Source of the DNA: Deltaproteobacteria bacterium RBG_13_52_11
GTDB lineage: Bacteria > Desulfobacterota > B13-G15 > RBG-16-54-18
Length of the DNA: 12,192 bases
Direction of reading: 5' to 3'
NCBI GenBank assembly: GCA_001797745.1
Contig: MGQF01000069.1
Location: 601-12,792, forward strand
This document shows, piece after piece, positions 1 to 5,736 of this stretch. Position 1 is the first letter of the stretch, and each line of letters begins with the position of its first letter. The position numbers were made by a program, and so were the translations under genes. The notes under the pieces are model-generated. The model worked only from the letters and a program-made list of their open reading frames with translations, did not search any database and was not told the origin of the DNA.

Positions 1-179
1 ATCTCGCCGCTCTCCAGCATGAGCTCATCAGGAGGAAGTGCAAATTTAAAATAGTTTTTTTGCACAATCCCCACGCTATTATCCTTATTAGCTTCTAAAC
101 ATTCCCCAAGTATACCTGCGCTTTTATGAGCTGCCTGCTTGACATTCGGTTTCTCTCTCATTGAATTTAACCCCGACAT
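1..179 (-). CDS. metX: Homoserine O-acetyltransferase MetX, N-terminal part (cut by window edge)
   Basis: Reading leftwards from the ATG at 179 there is an open frame of 59 codons that runs off the window. Residues about 35-59 include GIVQKNYFKFALPPDELMLE followed by SGE, which matches the family pattern of a 'VGxVxxxxFxF' stretch followed by 'LESG' at the start of MetX alpha/beta-hydrolases. MetX transfers acetyl from acetyl-CoA to homoserine, giving O-acetylhomoserine, the substrate of the metY product upstream. The first 30 or so residues form a longer, charged extension than is typical; a second ATG at 161 is possible. The gene starts 23 bp after the cysK stop, with a weak GAGAAG ribosome site before the ATG at 179, so it should be co-transcribed as the third operon gene. 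The Ser-Asp-His catalytic residues lie outside the window. Confidence 0.78.
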   Translation of the reverse strand, partial: MSGLNSMREKPNVKQAAHKSAGILGECLEANKDNSVGIVQKNYFKFALPPDELMLESGE

Positions 180-202
180 ACTTATCTTCTCACACCAAAA
201 TG

Positions 203-1180
203 TTATATTGTCGGCAGGCCCGCTTCATCAAAAAGCCCTTGGAAAAGCGGCCCGCTGAGGTAACGCTCCCCGGAATCAGGGAGAATGGTCACGATTGTCT
301 TTCCCTTGAATTCCTCCAGCCTGGCAAGCTTCAGCGCAACGGCAATCGCTGCGCCGCTGCTGACGCCTGAAAGAATTCCTTCCTCGCGGGCCAGCCGCCT
401 CGCATGCTCGATCGCCTCTTCGCTGGTAACCAGTTCCACTCGATCCACTATGGATAAGTCCAGTGTATCTGGAATAAACCCCGCCCCTATCCCCTGGATT
501 TTATGCGGCCCGGGCTTGAGCTCTTGACCTGCCAAGCGCTGTGTAATCACAGGGCTCTCTGTCGGTTCGACGGCGACGCTGATAATCTTTTTCTTCTTTT
601 CTCCTTTAATGTAGCGTGACACCCCCGTGATCGTGCCCCCTGTCCCTACTCCTGAGACAAGGACATCTATCCCGCCGCTTGTCTGCGCCCAGATCTCCGG
701 ACCCGTTGTCTTGAAATGGATCTCCGGGTTGGCGGGATTTTTAAACTGCTGGGGCATAAAGTAGTTATGATTCGACGCCGCAATCCGCTCGGCCTCTTCT
801 ATTGCCCCCTTCATGCCTTTGGCTCCGGGGGTGAGGATGATATTGGTTCCGAAGATGGCAAGCACCTTCCTCCGCTCCATGGACATGGTCTCAGGCATGC
901 TGACATTCAGTTTATATCCTCTCGCAGCCGCCACATAGGCCAAGGCGATGCCGGTATTGCCGCTGGTCGGTTCGATGATCTCCATCCCTGGTTTGAGGAG
1001 CCCTTGCTTCTCTGCAGCCCAGATCATACTCGACCCTATCCGACACTTGACCGAATACGAAGGGTTACGGCCTTCGATCTTTGCCAGGATCGTGGCCTTG
1101 AGCCCTTGGGCCATTCTGTTGATCTTAACCAATGGCGTATTGCCGATAGACAATGCGTTATCATCAAAATACCCTGTCAT
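203..1180 (-). CDS. cysK: Cysteine synthase A (O-acetylserine sulfhydrylase)
   Basis: 325 aa, full length for the CysK/CysM fold-type II PLP family. The enzyme makes cysteine from O-acetylserine and sulfide in the cytoplasm. Visible residues: the PLP lysine is K45 in NPSYSVKCR, the substrate loop is TSGNTG at 72-77, the phosphate-binding GTGGT is at 179-183, and SGVSSGAA near the C-terminus carries the pyridine-nitrogen serine. The ATG at 1180 follows AAGGAAGGAGAATAAC, a strong ribosome site. It lies 42 bp downstream of metY and 23 bp upstream of metX with no terminator between, so the three form one operon. No cysE is in the window. The family can also use O-phosphoserine or O-acetylhomoserine, and sequence alone does not exclude that. 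Motifs are closest to CysK. Confidence 0.96.
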   Translation of the reverse strand: MTGYFDDNALSIGNTPLVKINRMAQGLKATILAKIEGRNPSYSVKCRIGSSMIWAAEKQGLLKPGMEIIEPTSGNTGIALAYVAAARGYKLNVSMPETMSMERRKVLAIFGTNIILTPGAKGMKGAIEEAERIAASNHNYFMPQQFKNPANPEIHFKTTGPEIWAQTSGGIDVLVSGVGTGGTITGVSRYIKGEKKKKIISVAVEPTESPVITQRLAGQELKPGPHKIQGIGAGFIPDTLDLSIVDRVELVTSEEAIEHARRLAREEGILSGVSSGAAIAVALKLARLEEFKGKTIVTILPDSGERYLSGPLFQGLFDEAGLPTI

Positions 1181-1222
1181 GTTATTCTCCTTCCTTATGT
1201 TAATTGGTGGTTTTATGACAAA

Positions 1223-2521
1223 TTATCCTGCTGCCCTCTGTAAGGCTTGGTCGATATCCTCCTTGATATCCTCTATATCCTCCAAGCCGATGGAAAGCCG
1301 GATAAAATCCTCTGTTACTCCTGTCTCCTCTTGCTCTTCACGCGTTAACTGCTGATGGGTTGTCGAAGCAGGATGAATGACCAGGCTTTTTGCATCCCCG
1401 ATGTTGGCGAGATGGGAAAGGAGCTTCACCGCTTCAATGAACCTTTTCCCGGCCTCCAACCCGCCCTTAATCCCAAAGCCCACCAGACCTCCGAAGTTCC
1501 CCTTTAGATATTTGACTGCCAACTTATGGCTCGGATGCTCATCCAACCCCGGATAGTTAACCCACGTCACCAAGGAATGCTTTTTTAAAAATTGTGCGAT
1601 CTGCAACGCATTTTCGGAATGTTTCTTCACCCTGAGAGGGAGCGTCTCTAATCCCTGAAGGAACAAGAAGGCATTGAAAGGACTCAGGGGTGCTCCCAGA
1701 TCGCGGAGGAGCTGTACCCTTACTTTGATGATGAAGGCAACATTCCCCAAGCCGGGAAAATTCCCAAAGGTTCCCCAGAATTTCAATCCGTGATAGCTCG
1801 GATCAGGCTCGGTAAATTCGGGGAATTTGCCGTTGTCCCAGCTGAATTTTCCTGAATCGACAATGACCCCTCCGATCGATGTTCCATGGCCGCCGATGTA
1901 CTTTGTGGCTGAAAGAACGGTGATATCCGCCCCAAAATCTATCGGCCTAACCAATCCGACTCCTACCGTATTATCCACGACAAAAGGAATGCCTGCGTCG
2001 TGAGCAATTTGAGCAATCGCCGCAAAATCGGGCACATCGAGCTTGGGATTACCAATCGTCTCTGCATACACAGCCCGTGTTTTTTTTGTAATTGCCTTCT
2101 TGAATTCATCGGGCTTTGTTGAATCGACAAACTGCACCTTTCTTCCCAATTTGGGAAACGTGTAATGAAATAATTGGTATGTTCCACCGTAAAGGTTGTT
2201 GGCTGATACGATCTCATCACCCACTTGGGTAATGGCTAGGAGCGCCAAGGTCTCGGCAGCCTGCCCTGAAGCTACTGCCAAGGCACCAGTGCCTCCCTCA
2301 ATGGCAGCCACCCGTTTCTCGAAGACATCAGTGGTTGGATTCATGATGCGGGTATAGATATTGCCTAGTTCTTTAAGGGCGAAAAGACTTGCTGCATGAT
2401 CTGTACTTTTGAATACGTACGACGTTGTTTGATAGATAGGCACCGCCCTTGATCCCGTGGTTGGATCAGGGGCTTCCTGACCGGCATGAAGTGCTAATGT
2501 CTCAAATCCTCTTTCTGACAT
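1223..2521 (-). CDS. metY: O-acetylhomoserine sulfhydrylase (aminocarboxypropyltransferase) MetY
   Basis: 432 aa, the usual length for MetY in the Cys/Met-metabolism PLP family (fold type I). It joins sulfide to O-acetylhomoserine to give homocysteine, the direct sulfhydrylation route to methionine. Seen: an N-terminal FETLALHAGQ start, YTRIMNPTTDVFEKR near 56-70, ASGQAA at 84-89, the cofactor aspartate in VDNT near 183, and the PLP lysine K207 in SATKYIGGHGT. The long insert around 225-260 (GLKFWGTFGN region) is typical of MetY rather than the shorter MetB/MetC. The ATG at 2521 has AGGAGGT seven bases upstream. It is the first gene of metY-cysK-metX and is preceded by a leader with an attenuator and an operator-bearing promoter (annotated separately). 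Confidence 0.96.
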   Translation of the reverse strand: MSERGFETLALHAGQEAPDPTTGSRAVPIYQTTSYVFKSTDHAASLFALKELGNIYTRIMNPTTDVFEKRVAAIEGGTGALAVASGQAAETLALLAITQVGDEIVSANNLYGGTYQLFHYTFPKLGRKVQFVDSTKPDEFKKAITKKTRAVYAETIGNPKLDVPDFAAIAQIAHDAGIPFVVDNTVGVGLVRPIDFGADITVLSATKYIGGHGTSIGGVIVDSGKFSWDNGKFPEFTEPDPSYHGLKFWGTFGNFPGLGNVAFIIKVRVQLLRDLGAPLSPFNAFLFLQGLETLPLRVKKHSENALQIAQFLKKHSLVTWVNYPGLDEHPSHKLAVKYLKGNFGGLVGFGIKGGLEAGKRFIEAVKLLSHLANIGDAKSLVIHPASTTHQQLTREEQEETGVTEDFIRLSIGLEDIEDIKEDIDQALQRAAG

Positions 2522-2562
2522 TTGTCCTACCTCCTTTTTTTGGTAAGTGCTAGAAATTAATT

Positions 2563-2598
2563 AAAAAAACCCACTTGCCGTTCTTCTGGTAGTGGGTT
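2563..2598 (-). terminator. Intrinsic terminator/attenuator in the metY leader
   Basis: On the minus strand, AACCCACT (2598-2591) pairs perfectly with AGTGGGTT (2575-2568) across a 15-nt loop. It is followed at once by a run of T (complement of the A tract 2563-2569). It lies 41 bp before the metY start, downstream of the mapped promoter and leader ORF, so it can only act as a conditional terminator for metY. No separate gene ends here. Confidence 0.82.
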
Positions 2599-2645
2599 GC
2601 CTGGTGTAAAAAATGTCCCGATAACGTTACATGGGCAGGCCTCCC
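2594..2645 (-). promoter_or_regulatory. Predicted antiterminator hairpin competing with the metY attenuator
   Basis: In the minus-strand RNA, GGGAGGCCTG (2645-2636) can pair with CAGGCAACCC (2603-2594). This gives a GCCTG/CAGGC stem, a 2x2 internal mismatch and a GGG/CCC stem. The second arm includes the ACCC bases of the terminator's 5' arm, so the two structures exclude each other. An inner TTACA/TGTAA helix (minus strand 2609-2605 with 2631-2627) can extend the hairpin. The left arm overlaps the last codons of the leader ORF, the position needed for ribosome-controlled attenuation. The pairing was found by eye, without energy calculation. Confidence 0.55.
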
Positions 2646-2746
2646 TTACCATGCTGACAACAAATGGTCGTACAACACATTATCATAGAAGGGTTACCTC
2701 TCTTCTCTAAAAAGGCTATCTTATCGTTAAGGTCCATAACTTTCAT
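2627..2746 (-). CDS. Cys/Met-rich leader peptide of the metY-cysK-metX operon (putative)
   Basis: A 39-codon frame from ATG at 2746 to TAA at 2629-2627, inside the transcribed metY leader. The C-terminal half from residue 21 reads MIMCCTTICCQHGKGGLPM: two Cys-Cys pairs (24-25 and 29-30) of TGT codons, closely preceded by two Met. The stop lies 28 nt before the terminator stem. The start is uncertain. The ATG at 2746 has GGAG 11 nt upstream; the internal ATG at 2686 has AGAGAGGT about 9 nt upstream and would give a 19-residue peptide of more typical leader length. The role is inferred: stalling at Cys codons during Cys-tRNA shortage should leave the antiterminator arm free, while translation to the stop should cover it and allow termination. 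It is too short for homology-based support. Confidence 0.6.
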   Translation of the reverse strand: MKVMDLNDKIAFLEKRGNPSMIMCCTTICCQHGKGGLPM

Positions 2747-2771
2747 TAATAATGCTTCTCCGACGACATGC

Positions 2772-2790
2772 TATACCACAATGTGGTACT
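2772..2790. promoter_or_regulatory. Palindromic operator at the metY transcription start (site 1)
   Basis: TATACCACAATGTGGTACT contains the perfect inverted repeat TACCACA-A-TGTGGTA (2774-2788). It lies immediately downstream of the predicted metY start point, a classic repressor position. It matches the site at 3361-3379 in 16 of 19 bases, with the CCACAATGTGG core identical. The likely ligand is the HTH/two-CW protein encoded at 2915-3319. That link is inference from proximity and site sharing. Confidence 0.75.
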
Positions 2791-2796
2791 TCTGTA

Positions 2797-2824
2797 ATAT
2801 TAGCAGCCTTTTCTTTTTTGTCAA
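2797..2824 (-). promoter_or_regulatory. Sigma-70 type promoter of the metY operon
   Basis: On the minus strand a perfect -35 box TTGACA (2824-2819) is followed after 16 nt by TAATAT (2802-2797). The start point should fall near 2790, directly at the edge of operator site 1. The sequence upstream of the -35 box (about 2830-2854) is almost pure A/T with an AATATTTT/AAAATATT repeat, and could serve as an UP element. Confidence 0.7.
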
Positions 2825-2914
2825 GTGTTTTTTAAATATTTTTTATAAAATATTGACCGCCCGGATATCTCATTAAACGCTCATCACGATCCAGAAACAG
2901 GTTTAGCGCTCCAA

Positions 2915-3319
2915 TCACCCGGCGATCTTTCGCGATCCAGATATGCCCACATTGTTCCTGAATACCTTGCACCTCCGGCATATGTTTATTTTACTGCTCC
3001 AGCTGACTCGCGGTCTCCCCTCGCAGATGGTCCCATTGATAAACCAGCAGAGATGACCCGCATTGAATCCCCAAGCGGGACAGCCCCGGCGTCTCTCCGG
3101 GGGGCAGTCCTGGACATCCCAGCAGGGCTGGACCCTTTTCGCCTTTCCCTTATGAAACGCGAGCAGAAAAAGCATTTGCCTCTCGATATGCACGGGAACC
3201 TTCCGCCATCCCTGTTCAAAGCTCTGAATCGCCTTGAGAGACGTTCCCAAGAGTTCAGATAGCTGTTTTTGGGTCTTTCCGAGTCGCTGGCGTGAAGTCT
3301 GGAATTCTTCGTTGTTCAT
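2915..3319 (-). CDS. HTH transcriptional regulator with C-terminal cysteine-rich two-CW domain
   Basis: 134 aa. Residues about 9-50 form an XRE/Cro-like helix-turn-helix, with TQKQLSELLGTSLKAIQSFE carrying the two helices. Residues 66-117 hold seven cysteines (C66, C72, C80, C91, C99, C114, C117) in a pattern of CW at 66-67, CP at 72-73 and 80-81, CWFINGT at 91-97, and a closing ICRRC. This matches what I know as the 'two-CW' domain of anaerobic bacteria, probably binding a metal or Fe-S cluster. The ATG at 3319 is preferred: AGAGGT lies 4 nt upstream, and the frame's earlier ATG at 3409 would put the operator and promoter inside the gene. It sits between the sulfur-assimilation operon and the divergent sulfur-transfer operon, with its own promoter over operator site 2, so it is probably an autoregulated repressor of both. 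The sensed signal is unknown. Confidence 0.83.
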   Translation of the reverse strand: MNNEEFQTSRQRLGKTQKQLSELLGTSLKAIQSFEQGWRKVPVHIERQMLFLLAFHKGKAKRVQPCWDVQDCPPERRRGCPAWGFNAGHLCWFINGTICEGRPRVSWSSKINICRRCKVFRNNVGISGSRKIAG

Positions 3320-3352
3320 CGAAACCTCTTTTTTTTGTCTAAACAAAACATC

Positions 3353-3381
3353 TTGAATATTATGCCACAATGTGGTATATT
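3353..3381 (+). promoter_or_regulatory. Promoter of the ThiF-like/desulfurase operon
   Basis: TTGAAT (3353-3358), a 17-nt spacer, then TATATT (3376-3381). The -35 box matches consensus in 4 of 6 bases and the -10 box in 5 of 6. Operator site 2 fills most of the spacer, so a bound repressor would exclude RNA polymerase. The start would lie near 3388, about 63 nt before the first gene. Confidence 0.65.
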
Positions 3382-3388
3382 TAATCAA
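3359..3388 (-). promoter_or_regulatory. Promoter of the HTH/two-CW regulator gene
   Basis: On the minus strand TTGATT (3388-3383), an 18-nt spacer, then CATAAT (3364-3359). The start would be near 3352, some 33 nt before the regulator ATG. It overlaps the rightward promoter face to face, so the two probably compete for polymerase as well as sharing the operator. Confidence 0.6.
3361..3379. promoter_or_regulatory. Palindromic operator in overlapping divergent promoters (site 2)
   Basis: TATGCCACAATGTGGTATA is a 19-bp inverted repeat centred on A3370 with a single G/T imperfection. It shares the CCACAATGTGG core and 16 of 19 bases with site 1 at 2772-2790. It lies between the -35 and -10 boxes of both divergent promoters, so one bound dimer could silence the regulator gene and the rightward operon together. 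Confidence 0.75.
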
Positions 3389-3450
3389 GGTTTTTTTGAG
3401 TAAATCCATTATCGTCGAACTACTAGTAAAAAAGGGAGAAATCAGCCGTC

Positions 3451-4461
3451 ATGATCGATAGGTATTCAAGACAGGTCCTCTTCCCAGACATAGGGAAAGA
3501 AGGGCAAAGGAAATTGGGCAACAGCTATGCGGTCATCATCGGGTGCGGGGCCCTGGGATCGATGATCGCCCTCACTTTGGTCCGCGCAGGCGTAGGGAAG
3601 ATCAGGATCATCGACAGGGATTTCATAGAATATCACAATCTGGCCCGGCAGGCCCTTTTTGATGAAGACGATGTAAGGAACCAGATCCCAAAGGCGATCG
3701 CCGCTGAACGCCATTTGAAGAAGGTAAACTCCTCGATAGTGATCGAGGGGATTGTCGCCGATGTAAATTACACCAATATCGAGGGTTTTATTCGGAATGG
3801 CAATATCCTCATGGACGGGCTGGATAATTTTGAGACCCGGGGCCTGATGAATGATGTTTCCCTCAAGCATAAGATACCCTGGATATATGGCGGCGCCGTT
3901 TCCTCTTTTGGGATGACCATGGATATCATTCCCGGACAAACACCCTGCTTACAATGCGTCCATCCCAACATGCACCAAGGAGCAGGATTGCATACTTGTG
4001 AAACGGCAGGGGTGATCGGCCCGGCCCCTTTCATCATCGGCTCTCTTCAATCTGCTGAGGCAATCAAGATACTGGTAGGGTCAGAAGACATCAATCGCGA
4101 TCTTATCTTTATTGATGTTTGGCGAAACCAATTTGATCGTTCGGAGGTACAGCGGCGTCCGGACTGCCCAAGCTGCCGGGGTCAGTTCGATTTTTTAGAG
4201 GCAAGGTTTGGGACAAAAACCACCTCCCTGTGCGGACAAAATGCGGTTCAGGTTTTAAATCCCAATAGAGGAGGGATTTCTCTTGAAAGGCTCGCAACGC
4301 ACCTCAGTCCTATAGGACAAGTGAGTTATAACGAATTTATGCTTCGTTTTAAAGTTGATCATCACGAAATGGTCATCTTTCCTGACGGACGAGCGATCAT
4401 AAAAAATACGAATGACGAATCCTTAGCAAAAGGACTGTATGCAAAATATATCGGTGTGTGA
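3451..4461 (+). CDS. ThiF/MoeB/HesA-family E1-like adenylyltransferase
   Basis: 336 aa. The family adenylates the C-terminal glycine of small ubiquitin-like sulfur carriers (ThiS, MoaD, CysO) so that they can be loaded with sulfur. Seen: the RYSRQ start of the family at 4-8, the nucleotide loop GCGALGS at 31-37, the acidic IIDRDFIE at 53-60 and MDGLDNFETR at 121-130. C183 in HTCETAGV is the likely catalytic cysteine, followed by the GSLQSAEAIK helix. Two zinc CxxC pairs are present at C166/C169 and C239/C242. About 85 further residues form a C-terminal segment ending in FPDGRAIIKNT. It is first in a six-gene plus-strand operon, 9 bp before a cysteine desulfurase. No carrier protein gene is in the window, so the partner, and whether it serves thiamin, molybdopterin or something else, is unknown. 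GGGAG lies 12 nt before the ATG, a rather long spacing. Confidence 0.92.
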   Translation: MIDRYSRQVLFPDIGKEGQRKLGNSYAVIIGCGALGSMIALTLVRAGVGKIRIIDRDFIEYHNLARQALFDEDDVRNQIPKAIAAERHLKKVNSSIVIEGIVADVNYTNIEGFIRNGNILMDGLDNFETRGLMNDVSLKHKIPWIYGGAVSSFGMTMDIIPGQTPCLQCVHPNMHQGAGLHTCETAGVIGPAPFIIGSLQSAEAIKILVGSEDINRDLIFIDVWRNQFDRSEVQRRPDCPSCRGQFDFLEARFGTKTTSLCGQNAVQVLNPNRGGISLERLATHLSPIGQVSYNEFMLRFKVDHHEMVIFPDGRAIIKNTNDESLAKGLYAKYIGV

Positions 4462-4470
4462 GGGAGCTTT

Positions 4471-5646
4471 GTGATCTATCTGGATAATGCAGCAACCTCC
4501 TGGCCCAAACCGGAGAGTGTCTATCAAGTCATGGGAGAGTTCCTGAGGACGAAGGGAGGGAACCCTGGACGTGGCAGCCATACCCTAGCTACTGCAGCGG
4601 CGGAAGCCATTAAAGAAACAAGGATATTCATCGCACGCCTGATTAACGCTCCGAGAAGGGAGCAGGTGATATTCACCCTCAATTGTACTGATGCATTGAA
4701 TATGGGGCTCAAGGGGCTGCTCAAACCCGGAGACCACGTGATTACGAGTTGTATCGAACACAATTCCGTGGTTCGGCCGCTCACCAAACTTGCGCGTCGC
4801 GGCGTCAAAATCACCAAAATACCTCCTTCGAAAGAGACCGGAGTGGTGTCCGCTCATGACATCGAGGAGGCAATCACCAAAGACACCAAACTGGTAGTGA
4901 TTACCCATGCCTCTAATGTGACAGGGATCATTCAGCCTATTGAAGTATACGGTGAGCTTGTTAGGAAGCGTGGCTTGATTTTTATGGTAGATGCGGCACA
5001 AACCGCTGGTACATATCCTATAGATGTTCAGGCGGCAAACATTGACCTACTCGCCTGCTCCGGACACAAAGGCCTATTCGGCCCCCCGGGCACGGGTGTG
5101 CTCTATATAGGTGACCGAGTTGACCTTGATCCATTACGTGAGGGTGGCACCGGCACACACTCGGAGATGGAGGAACAGCCGGATACTCTACCCGAGAGAT
5201 ACGAAAGCGGGACATTAAATAGTGTCGGCATCAGTGGGCTTGGCGCAGGGCTGAAATATATTTTCGCTGAGGGTCTGGAGAGGATTCGTACCCACGAGCA
5301 ATATTTAACAGAGAGGCTTATCCAAGGTCTGTTAAATATTCCTGGAGTTGCTCTCTACACAGCTAAAGACCTAACCAAACAAGCATCCATCGTGTCACTC
5401 ACTATTGAGGGATACGAGCCTGGAGAGGTCGGCGTTATCCTTGACCAAACCTTTGATATAAAAGCAAGGACAGGGCTTCATTGTGCACCAGCGGCTCACA
5501 GGACATTGGGCACCTTTCCATTGGGTACTATTCGCTTAAGTCCTGGATACTTCAATACTGTTGAGGAGATTGACGCAACGCTTCAGGATTTAGATCGGAT
5601 TGCGAGGACAGTCGCCCCAAAGGTGGCGGATGCACGAAAAGGGTAG
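4471..5646 (+). CDS. Cysteine desulfurase, class V aminotransferase family (SufS/Csd-like)
   Basis: 391 aa, the family's usual length. It removes sulfur from cysteine as an enzyme persulfide, releasing alanine. Seen: YLDNAATSWPKP at the N-terminus, H97 in CIEHNSV, the cofactor pair D174/Q177 in VDAAQTAG, the PLP lysine K200 in SGHKGLFGPPGTG, and the catalytic cysteine C338 in RTGLHCAPAAH. The sequence style is close to the family typified by Enterococcus faecalis EF2568, often found near molybdenum-hydroxylase and selD genes. The start is GTG with AGGGAG close upstream, 9 bp after the E1-like gene. Downstream comes XdhC, which in other bacteria receives sulfur from a NifS-like desulfurase. 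This enzyme is therefore the likely sulfur source for the whole operon. Selenocysteine as an alternative substrate cannot be judged from sequence. Confidence 0.94.
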   Translation: MIYLDNAATSWPKPESVYQVMGEFLRTKGGNPGRGSHTLATAAAEAIKETRIFIARLINAPRREQVIFTLNCTDALNMGLKGLLKPGDHVITSCIEHNSVVRPLTKLARRGVKITKIPPSKETGVVSAHDIEEAITKDTKLVVITHASNVTGIIQPIEVYGELVRKRGLIFMVDAAQTAGTYPIDVQAANIDLLACSGHKGLFGPPGTGVLYIGDRVDLDPLREGGTGTHSEMEEQPDTLPERYESGTLNSVGISGLGAGLKYIFAEGLERIRTHEQYLTERLIQGLLNIPGVALYTAKDLTKQASIVSLTIEGYEPGEVGVILDQTFDIKARTGLHCAPAAHRTLGTFPLGTIRLSPGYFNTVEEIDATLQDLDRIARTVAPKVADARKG

Positions 5647-5736
5647 GGAGAAGATACAGCCTACATGAATTTTCAGTGAGAGAGAACTATATCAAATATC
5701 CAAAATGGGGAAATAGAGCAAATCAAGGTTAAAATA

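Noticed and set aside
2563..2720. SAM-I (S-box) or SAM-IV riboswitch in the metY leader, suggested by GGCAACC and GGGAGGCCTGCCC.
   Set aside because: The canonical order of core elements and the AAGGTGCTAA-type junction are absent, and the GGCAACC overlaps the terminator arm. The short Cys-rich ORF explains the layout better. A covariance-model search would settle it.
2835..2854. AATATTTT/AAAATATT hairpin as a terminator for the HTH gene.
   Set aside because: The stem is entirely A/T and no T-run follows on the minus strand. Its place upstream of the TTGACA box fits an UP element better.
2664..2876. Plus-strand frame of 70 codons across the metY leader and promoter.
   Set aside because: Low-complexity hydrophobic peptide antisense to the leader, with no ribosome site and no family resemblance.
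3320..3409. Longer start for the HTH gene at ATG 3409.
   Set aside because: It would place the operator, both promoters and a poor-quality peptide in the coding region. The ATG at 3319 has a proper ribosome site and begins directly before the HTH fold.
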